Source: Deltaproteobacteria bacterium (lineage in GTDB: Bacteria; Desulfobacterota; GWC2-55-46). From it: 5,808 nt of DNA. A program made the translations under genes and the position numbers. The DNA is taken from contig JAUSLB010000096.1 of assembly GCA_030646655.1 (NCBI GenBank), positions 1 to 5,808 on the forward strand. Direction: 5' to 3'. Positions 1 through 4,450 of the stretch are shown here, one piece after another. The notes beneath the pieces were generated by a model, which worked only from the letters and a program-made list of their open reading frames with translations, did not search any database and was not told the DNA's origin. Positions within the stretch are counted from its first letter, which is position 1. Every line of letters begins with the position of its first letter.

Positions 1-60
1 CAGAGAAGCTTTTTGGAGTTTGAAATCAATATAGAATTTTACAAATTTTGCGATCAGTAT
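1..60. other. AT-rich stretch with no gene
   Basis: These bases lie downstream of the hydrolase stop codon and are clearly richer in A and T than the genes. A short direct repeat, AATTTT-ACA-AATTTT, is visible at about 36-50. I see no convincing hairpin followed by a T-run in the leftward direction, so I do not call a terminator here, and no reading frame can be supported. Confidence 0.5.
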
Positions 61-714
61 TCACTTCTCAGGGTGGAGGTATTTCTTGAACCACCTTGCC
101 GCAAGGCTTGAGACCTCTTCCAATGCGCTCGGCTCCTCGAACAGGTGCGTAGCGCCCGGCACAATGACCATCTCCTTTTCAGCCTTTATCTTATTGTAAG
201 CCTTCCTGTTGAGCTCTATTACCAGCTCGTCCCTCCCGCCCACGATAAGGAGGGTCGGCGACTTCACCTTGCTTAAGTAATCGTCAGCCAGATCCGGTCT
301 GCCTCCTCTTGATACTATCGCCCCTATCATTATCCCGTAAGCCGTAGACGCCTGAAGCGCCGCGGCAGCCCCTGTGCTCGCGCCGAAATACCCTATCCTT
401 AACCCCGAGGCCTCCTCCTTAAGCCACTCTGTGGCCGCTTTAAGCCTCTCGGAGAGAAGGCCGATATTAAAGCGGGTCTCGTAGTCTATGTCCTCTTCCC
501 TCGTAAGAAGATCCATCAGGAGGGTCCCGAGCCCGGCCTTCCTTAAGACCTGAGCGACATAGTTATTTCGGGGGCTATGGCGTGAGCTGCCGCTCCCATG
601 CGCGAAGAGGACTATGCCCTCAGCCCCCTCAGGCACGGCGAGCGCCCCCTCAAGCCTTGCCTCCGCGCCAGCTTCGATGTGGACGAGCCGTTCGTTAGAG
701 CTTATAAGCCTCAT
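61..714 (-). CDS. alpha/beta hydrolase, dienelactone hydrolase-like
   Basis: This is a cytoplasmic alpha/beta-hydrolase of 217 residues with no signal peptide; its substrate cannot be read from sequence. A full catalytic triad is visible. The nucleophile is Ser113 in the elbow GASTG (111-115), the acid is Asp162 in GGRDELV, and the base is His190 in GATHLFEE. An HGSGSSRHSPRN segment (39-50) sits where the oxyanion-hole loop of dienelactone-hydrolase-like proteins lies. I place the start at the ATG at 714, because AGGGG (720-724) lies 5 nt upstream and the protein then begins just before the first strand. A TTG at 798 would add 28 residues. It has no ribosome binding site and would put the likely promoter partly inside the gene. 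The family is often annotated generically as 'dienelactone hydrolase family' or 'hydrolase of the alpha/beta superfamily'. The gene probably has its own transcript, separate from wrbA upstream. Confidence 0.85.
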   Translation of the reverse strand: MRLISSNERLVHIEAGAEARLEGALAVPEGAEGIVLFAHGSGSSRHSPRNNYVAQVLRKAGLGTLLMDLLTREEDIDYETRFNIGLLSERLKAATEWLKEEASGLRIGYFGASTGAAAALQASTAYGIMIGAIVSRGGRPDLADDYLSKVKSPTLLIVGGRDELVIELNRKAYNKIKAEKEMVIVPGATHLFEEPSALEEVSSLAARWFKKYLHPEK

Positions 715-783
715 ATCCGCCCCTATTAAGGTTAAAAAGCGGAACTGTTGCTTTAGACCTCTGGCCCCGGAAATCTTTCTATA

Positions 784-812
784 AGTATTGCCTGACAAGA
801 TTGTATTGTCAA
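784..812 (-). promoter_or_regulatory. putative sigma-70 promoter for the alpha/beta hydrolase gene
   Basis: On the minus strand a perfect -35 box, TTGACA (812-807), is followed after 17 nt by AATACT (789-784), which matches four of six positions of TATAAT. Transcription would start near 777, leaving a leader of about 60 nt before the ATG at 714. It lies between the wrbA stop codon and the hydrolase start. It also argues against the alternative TTG start at 798. Predicted from consensus match only. Confidence 0.5.
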
Positions 813-851
813 TAGGAGCGATAACTACTTGATTCTATTGATAAACTCTAT

Positions 852-1466
852 CTATCCTCCTACAAGCCTCCTCGTAATATCAGCTACGTGCCTGCCCTGA
901 AACCGTGCCATGTTGAGCTCTGCCTCGCTCGGGAGCCTGCTCCCGTCAGTCCCGGCTATGGTAGAAGCGCCGTAAGGGCTCCCCCCTGTTATCTCTTTCA
1001 GCGTCATCTGCCCCTTTTCAGCGTAAGGCATGCCTACTATTATGAAGCCCAAATGCAGTAAGGGGATATGGAAGCTTAAGATAGTCGACTCCTGCCCGCC
1101 GTGCTGGGTCGCGGTGGAGGTAAAGACGCTTGCGACCTTGCCGACGAGGGCGTCTTTCATCCAGAGCCCGCCTGTAGAATCTATGAAAGTCTTCATCTGG
1201 GCGGACATATTGCCGTAGCGCGTAGGCGTGCCGAAGATTAGCGCGTCAGCTCCGCTTAAGTCATCGAGCGTAGCAACAGGTATATGGGCGAACTTTTTCT
1301 TTGCCTCGGCCGCCCCCATCTTGGCGATAATATCGTCCGGCAAAGTCTCCTTTACCTGAAGGACCTTTACCTCAGCCCCTTTCACCTGTTTAGCCCCTTC
1401 TGCCGCCGCCTCTGCCATCCTGTAGATGTGCCCGTAGAGGCTGTGGAAGATAACATTGATTTTCAT
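852..1466 (-). CDS. wrbA: WrbA-type NAD(P)H:quinone oxidoreductase
   Basis: This is a flavodoxin-like FMN protein of 204 residues, close to the usual ~200 of the family. It is expected to be a cytoplasmic tetramer that reduces quinones by two electrons with NAD(P)H, avoiding semiquinone radicals. The FMN phosphate loop is SLYGHIYRMA (9-18). Flavin-ring contacts are GTPTRYGNMSAQM (79-91) and FTSTATQHGGQE (115-126). The late signature GGSPYGASTIAGTDGSRLPS (161-180) matches the WrbA family closely. The ATG at 1466 has an excellent ribosome binding site, AAGGAGGAG at 1480-1472, with 7 nt between AGGAGG and the start. The gene lies 48 bp after the SthA gene on the same strand with no clear promoter or terminator between, so the two are probably co-transcribed. 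It ends in TAG (852-854) at the natural end of the family, and readthrough would add only eight residues before another TAG. Confidence 0.95.
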   Translation of the reverse strand: MKINVIFHSLYGHIYRMAEAAAEGAKQVKGAEVKVLQVKETLPDDIIAKMGAAEAKKKFAHIPVATLDDLSGADALIFGTPTRYGNMSAQMKTFIDSTGGLWMKDALVGKVASVFTSTATQHGGQESTILSFHIPLLHLGFIIVGMPYAEKGQMTLKEITGGSPYGASTIAGTDGSRLPSEAELNMARFQGRHVADITRRLVGG

Positions 1467-1471
1467 CCCTT

Positions 1472-1480
1472 CTCCTCCTT
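1472..1480 (-). promoter_or_regulatory. strong Shine-Dalgarno site of wrbA
   Basis: AAGGAGGAG on the minus strand is the strongest ribosome binding site in the window and fixes the wrbA start at 1466. It suggests efficient translation of the second gene of a presumed sthA-wrbA transcript. Confidence 0.8.
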
Positions 1481-1514
1481 GTCCGCGTTACGGATCGGTT
1501 TAGTCTGCAAGAGT

Positions 1515-2900
1515 TTAAAGCTTATTAAGCCCGTTAAGCGCCGCCTCCTTGTAGGCGTCCGAAAGCGTCGGGTAGTTAAAGACAACGTCTTTAAAATAGT
1601 CGACAGGCCCGCCGTAATTCAATACGGCCTGCCCTATGTGTATCAGCTCGGAGGCCTTCTCCCCTATTATATGAACGCCTAAGAGCATGCGGGTCTTCCT
1701 GTCGAATAGGAGCTTGAGCATGCCGTGGACATCGCCTATTATCTGGCCTCTGGCGACCTCGTGGAAATAGGCGCTCCCGACCTCGTAGGAGATCCCTTTT
1801 TCAGTGAGGCTCTCTTCGTTTTCACCTACCATCGATATCTCCGGTATCGTGTATATGCCGAAAGGGAGATGCCCGGCTATCTCGCAGGTAAGGCCCTCTT
1901 TCTGGAAGGCGTGGCATACCGCACGCCTACCCTGCTCCATAGAGGTTGACGCGAGAGAGGGAAATCCTATGACATCCCCTACCGCGTATATATGCGGGAC
2001 GCCTGTCTGAAAACTCTCATTGACTGAAAGCAGGCCCCTGTCGTCCGCCTTTATCCCGATGGAGCCGAGGTTGAGAATATCCGTATTCCCTACCCTGCCC
2101 ATCGTGTAGAGGAGCTTTTCGGATAACAGTTCTTTCCCGCTTTTCAGGCGTGTAAGAACCCTGCCCCTGCTCTCTACGGCTATATCGACCACTTCCTCGT
2201 TGAGCCTCAAGGTCACGCCGGAGTGCCTCATCCAGTACATGAGGTTATTGACTATCTCAGTGTCCGCGAATGAAAGGAGCCTCTCTTTCCTGTCAACAAG
2301 GTTTACCCTGACCCCGAGGGCCGCGAAGATGCAGGCGTACTCGCACCCTATCACGCCGCCTCCGATGATGGTAAGGTTATAAGGTATCCTGTCGAGCCCG
2401 AGGATCGAATCGCTGTCGTATATGTGCTCTACGTCAAATGGGACGTCCGGGGGCCGTGCCGGCCTCGTGCCTGCGGCTATAACGATAAAATCAGCGAAAA
2501 GCTCCTCTGTCACGCCGTTCACCTTATTTAAGAGCATATGCCCGTCAATGAAGGACGCCTCGCCGTAGATTATCTCTACGTTATTCCTCATGAACTGGTC
2601 TAATATGACCTCCATCTGCTTTCTTATCACCTCGGTCTTCCTGTGCATCAGCTCGCTTAAGGTGACGTCTTTGCCGAGGCTGAACTGGAAGCCGATTATG
2701 GCCCTCTGCCTGATGGCCGCGAAGAAAAGGGCTGTCTCGCGGAGCGTCTTTGAGGGGAGCGTCCCGGTATGGAGGCCCGCCCCGCCTATGTAGGGCTTAC
2801 GCTCTATTATGGCGACTTTTTTCCCGAGCTTGGCGGCCTGCAGGGCGGCCTTCTGGCCTCCGGGGCCTGAGCCTATCACAAGGACGTCATATCTTCTCAT
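1515..2900 (-). CDS. sthA: soluble pyridine nucleotide transhydrogenase (SthA/UdhA type)
   Basis: This is a cytoplasmic FAD flavoprotein of 461 residues from the dihydrolipoamide dehydrogenase-like superfamily. It probably transfers hydride between NADPH and NAD+. The N-terminal FAD-binding Rossmann motif is VIGSGPGG (8-15), with Glu33 ending the second strand. The NAD(P)-binding motif is IIGGGVIGCEYA (178-189), followed by VDRKER (202-207). The second FAD motif is YAVGDV (305-310). Where disulfide reductases carry the CxxxxC pair, this protein reads GGAGLHTGTLPSK (39-51), with Gly42 and Thr47 in the two cysteine positions. At the C-terminus FNYPTLSDAY (441-450) replaces the catalytic HPT segment. 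Both are consistent with SthA rather than a lipoamide, glutathione or mercuric reductase. The ATG at 2900 is preceded closely by GAGGGGAT. A promoter candidate lies 44-72 bp upstream, and wrbA follows 48 bp downstream. The exact cofactor preference is not readable. Confidence 0.9.
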   Translation of the reverse strand: MRRYDVLVIGSGPGGQKAALQAAKLGKKVAIIERKPYIGGAGLHTGTLPSKTLRETALFFAAIRQRAIIGFQFSLGKDVTLSELMHRKTEVIRKQMEVILDQFMRNNVEIIYGEASFIDGHMLLNKVNGVTEELFADFIVIAAGTRPARPPDVPFDVEHIYDSDSILGLDRIPYNLTIIGGGVIGCEYACIFAALGVRVNLVDRKERLLSFADTEIVNNLMYWMRHSGVTLRLNEEVVDIAVESRGRVLTRLKSGKELLSEKLLYTMGRVGNTDILNLGSIGIKADDRGLLSVNESFQTGVPHIYAVGDVIGFPSLASTSMEQGRRAVCHAFQKEGLTCEIAGHLPFGIYTIPEISMVGENEESLTEKGISYEVGSAYFHEVARGQIIGDVHGMLKLLFDRKTRMLLGVHIIGEKASELIHIGQAVLNYGGPVDYFKDVVFNYPTLSDAYKEAALNGLNKL

Positions 2901-2943
2901 ATCCCCTCAGGGCAGGGCCGGGCAAAAAGCGTTTTCCGGCACA

Positions 2944-2972
2944 TTTATAATAGGGTTCATGGATGGCGCCAA
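2944..2972 (-). promoter_or_regulatory. putative sigma-70 promoter for sthA-wrbA
   Basis: On the minus strand TTGGCG (2972-2967) is followed after 17 nt by TATAAA (2949-2944), giving four of six and five of six consensus matches. A start near 2937 leaves a leader of about 37 nt. It lies in the 131-bp gap between the DUF302 gene and sthA. Consensus match only. Confidence 0.45.
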
Positions 2973-3031
2973 AAAGGAGAGCTTATTTTTTCAGGGATAA
3001 GATCTAAATATATCGGGTAAATACGGTTTTT

Positions 3032-3430
3032 TCAAATCAGGGATATCCTGCCTATGGCCTTGTCTATCCTCTCCCTGACCTCCTTAGCGACAAGCGCTAT
3101 CGCAGGGTTCTCTATGACAGCCATCGAGATGACGGGGTCTATGGCGGCAACGGTAGAGCCGCCCTCGTCGTTCTCATGGATTATTATGTTGCACGGGATC
3201 ATGAGCCCTATATCGGCCTCGACAGTGAGGGCCTTATACGCGAGCGGCGGGTCGCAAGCGCCGAGTATCGTGTAGCCCCTGAAGTTCTTATTGAGGCTGT
3301 TCTTTACCAGCTCCGCCACATTTATCTCGGAGACTATCCATAAGCCCTCCTCCTTAAGGGCGGCCCGCGCCCTCTCAAGCGCCTCGGAATATCCGCAATC
3401 GAGCTTTCTGGATATCGAGTATCTCGCCAT
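3032..3430 (-). CDS. DUF302 family protein
   Basis: A small protein of 132 residues with no signal peptide or membrane segment. It matches the DUF302 family, whose biochemical role is not established. The family core is clear: GYTILGACDPPLAYKALTVE (52-71), then IGLMIPCNIIIHE (74-86) with Cys59 and Cys80, then a strand around TVAAIDPV (93-100). The end, AKEVRERIDKAIGRI, is helical. The start is the ATG at 3430, preceded 4 nt upstream by GGGAGG (3440-3435). The same frame stays open back to 3589, but those extra 53 residues are the antisense-free shadow of the LolA-like gene and look nothing like a protein domain. The gene begins 31 bp after the LolA-like stop codon and shares its strand, so the two are probably co-transcribed from the promoter at 4194-4167. 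Confidence 0.88.
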   Translation of the reverse strand: MARYSISRKLDCGYSEALERARAALKEEGLWIVSEINVAELVKNSLNKNFRGYTILGACDPPLAYKALTVEADIGLMIPCNIIIHENDEGGSTVAAIDPVISMAVIENPAIALVAKEVRERIDKAIGRISLI

Positions 3431-3461
3431 TACGCCTCCCGGAGCTTCAGCCCGCGCAAAG

Positions 3462-4075
3462 CTAATCCATTGTGAAGAGGCCGTCCGGCAGTACGGGGTT
3501 GACCTCGAGGTCTTCCATGAGGACTTCTTCCGCCTTCCCGGAGTTGTCGAAGGATTCCACTTTAAGCGGAAGCATGGTCTCTTTCTCAAGCCATAAGATA
3601 TATCTGCTCTTGCCTGAGGGGTCTTGAGGCTTGCCCTCCACCTCTACTACGGCAGTCTCCCTCCCCCTGACCTTTTCGTCCCCGACGACATCTACCCGGC
3701 CGTCTTTCCGAAGCGTATCGATCGTTCTTAAAAGCTCCCCTATATCGGACTTATCGACAGTATGGCCCTCAGAGCTCTTAATAAGATAATCATCAGGCTT
3801 CAGGCGGAGCACAAAGGGCTTAAAAAACCCGAAAGGCCTTAAAGAAACCTCCCTTTTCAAAGGGTCATAGACCAGCACCGCCCCCTTGTGCGGCCTTATG
3901 AACTCCATCCTTATAAAGCCCGGCCTTTTATAGAAATACCTGATCACTTCCGAGCCGTTGCCGGAATTCAGAGTGACCGCGTAGGTATCGACCGAGTTGT
4001 AGCTCTCCAGCGCCGCGCTTATGGGGTCTTTCGCGGCAAGGGATAGTGCGGCCAAAAAAAAATTCCGAATAGCAT
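3462..4075 (-). CDS. LolA-like periplasmic protein with a frameshift in its signal peptide
   Basis: This resembles the LolA/LolB-fold family annotated as outer-membrane lipoprotein-sorting proteins, often fairly distant from true LolA. The body shows RYFYKRPGFIRMEFIRPHKG, then a conserved strand VLVYDPLKREVSLRPFG, a DKSDIGELLRTID helix, and a C-terminal block LWLEKETMLPLKVES ending in DLEVNPVLPDGLF. The natural start is the ATG at 4075, with AGGGG 5 nt upstream. In that frame the protein reads MLFGIFF and then runs off frame at nine T (4062-4054), stopping after 18 codons at 4019-4021. One extra T would give MLFGIFFLAALSLAA-KDP, a credible Sec signal peptide joined to the body, 204 residues in all. 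The body frame itself can start only at a TTG (4055) without a ribosome binding site, which removes half the hydrophobic segment. So the gene is a sequence error, a slippage-dependent gene, or a recent pseudogene. The body is intact. Confidence 0.75.
4054..4062 (-). repeat. T9 homopolymer causing a frameshift
   Basis: Nine consecutive A on the plus strand (T on the coding strand) sit inside the signal-peptide codons of the LolA-like gene. Nine units leave the ATG at 4075 out of frame with the body; ten would join them. Tracts of this length are prone to replication slippage, RNA polymerase slippage and base-calling errors. Confidence 0.85.
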
Positions 4076-4166
4076 CTTATCCCCTGTCTTTAGGTCTCCT
4101 GAAGCGGGGGCTTAAAGCCGTTTAGTGGTTAAAAATGGTTCGGGCGACGATCACGAGCCTTAAGGA

Positions 4167-4194
4167 ATTATAGCGTTATCCGGCTATTTTGCAA
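4167..4194 (-). promoter_or_regulatory. putative sigma-70 promoter for the LolA-like/DUF302 genes
   Basis: A perfect TATAAT (4172-4167) is preceded after 16 nt by TTGCAA (4194-4189), four of six matches to the -35 consensus. Transcription would start near 4160, giving a leader of about 85 nt. The -35 box lies inside a 15-nt palindrome, CTATTT-TGC-AAATAG (4184-4198), which could be an operator. The promoter stops one base short of the inverted-repeat element, so that element forms its immediate upstream DNA. Confidence 0.55.
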
Positions 4195-4195
4195 A

Positions 4196-4213
4196 TAGCA
4201 GGATGTTGAAAAA
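4196..4213 (+). repeat. left terminal inverted repeat
   Basis: TAGCAGGATGTTGAAAAA, the left end of the element; it pairs with 4431-4448 at 15 of 18 positions. Its first seven bases, TAGCAGG, also recur as a direct repeat at 4421-4427. Confidence 0.65.
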
Positions 4214-4236
4214 GTCCGTCCTGGACTTTTTCAACA
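4204..4236. repeat. perfect 14-bp hairpin at the element's left end
   Basis: TGTTGAAAAAGTCC, a 5-nt loop, then its exact reverse complement GGACTTTTTCAACA. The inner GTCC/GGAC stem is followed by five T on both strands, so a weak bidirectional terminator is possible. It could end leftward transcripts coming from the transporter gene. The symmetry is certain; the terminator role is a guess. Confidence 0.7.
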
Positions 4237-4264
4237 ACGATTTGGCCGGACTGCCTCCGTCCAA

Positions 4265-4343
4265 TCCTTACAAATTGCTCGACTTTTTTAGTTTCGCAAT
4301 TGCACAATCCGTTCAACAGTTGCTGGATTGTGGCTGGTAAGGA
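4265..4343. repeat. nested inverted repeats able to form a three-way junction
   Basis: An outer stem TCCTTAC (4265-4271) pairs with GTAAGGA (4337-4343). It encloses two side-by-side stems: AATTGC (4273-4278) with GCAATT (4296-4301), and CACAATCC (4303-4310) with GGATTGTG (4325-4332). All pairings are perfect and mutually compatible. This suggests selected structure in RNA or single-stranded DNA, though no known RNA family is recognised. Confidence 0.55.
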
Positions 4344-4359
4344 AAATTACATTTATATA

Positions 4360-4390
4360 GCTCGCCTTGTCACTTCGTGAGCCGGCGAGC
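4360..4390. repeat. two-part hairpin inside the element
   Basis: GCTCGCC (4360-4366) pairs with GGCGAGC (4384-4390). Inside, TCAC-TTC-GTGA forms a second short stem across a symmetric three-by-three internal loop. Confidence 0.6.
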
Positions 4391-4396
4391 ATCCAG

Positions 4397-4420
4397 AGGC
4401 AATACAACCGTGGATTGCCT
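4397..4420. repeat. 7-bp hairpin inside the element
   Basis: AGGCAAT (4397-4403) pairs with ATTGCCT (4414-4420) around a 10-nt loop. It is the last internal hairpin before the right end of the element. Confidence 0.5.
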
Positions 4421-4430
4421 TAGCAGGCTG

Positions 4431-4448
4431 TTTTTCAACAGAGTGCTA
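4431..4448 (-). repeat. right terminal inverted repeat
   Basis: The minus strand reads TAGCACTCTGTTGAAAAA, the partner of 4196-4213. This end can also fold by itself with 4421-4432: TAGCA and CTGTT pair with AACAG and TGCTA across a two-by-two internal loop. Confidence 0.65.
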
Positions 4449-4450
4449 GG

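Larger units (their letters stand above)
4196..4448. mobile_element. MITE-like structured element with terminal inverted repeats
   Basis: A 253-bp non-coding element. The left end (4196-4213) and the reverse complement of the right end (4448-4431) both read TAGCA-nnn-TGTTGAAAAA, matching at 15 of 18 positions. Both ends finish in TA, which would fit insertion at a TA dinucleotide as for IS630/Tc1-type transposons, but the TA could equally be part of the repeat. There is no open reading frame and the interior is full of inverted repeats. It begins 2 bp after the transporter stop codon and ends 1 bp from the downstream promoter. It most resembles a non-autonomous miniature transposon or another dispersed repeat mobilised in trans. 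The transposase family is unknown and no second copy lies in this window. Confidence 0.6.
4076..4450. other. 375-bp intergenic region between the transporter and the LolA-like gene
   Basis: The only gene-free stretch over 300 bases. From the right it holds the MITE-like element (4448-4196), the promoter with its palindrome (4198-4167), then an 85-nt leader. The leader contains a small GGCTT-T-AAGCC hairpin around 4109-4119 and the AGGGG ribosome binding site (4085-4081). No coding frame can be supported on either strand. Confidence 0.7.

Noticed and set aside
715..798. TTG start adding 28 residues to the alpha/beta hydrolase
   Set aside because: No ribosome binding site precedes it, the predicted promoter overlaps it, and the ATG at 714 has AGGGG at proper spacing.
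1284..1682. Plus-strand 132-codon open frame spanning wrbA and sthA
   Set aside because: It lies antisense to two well-recognised genes and across their junction, and has no domain of its own.
2982..3001. CTTAT/ATAAG inverted repeat as a terminator after the DUF302 gene
   Set aside because: The stem has five A/T-rich pairs, the loop is ten bases, and no T-run follows in the direction of transcription.
3431..3589. Extension of the DUF302 frame upstream to give a 185-residue protein
   Set aside because: It overlaps the LolA-like coding region in another frame, has an arginine- and serine-rich unnatural composition, and the ATG at 3430 has a good ribosome binding site and matches the family start.
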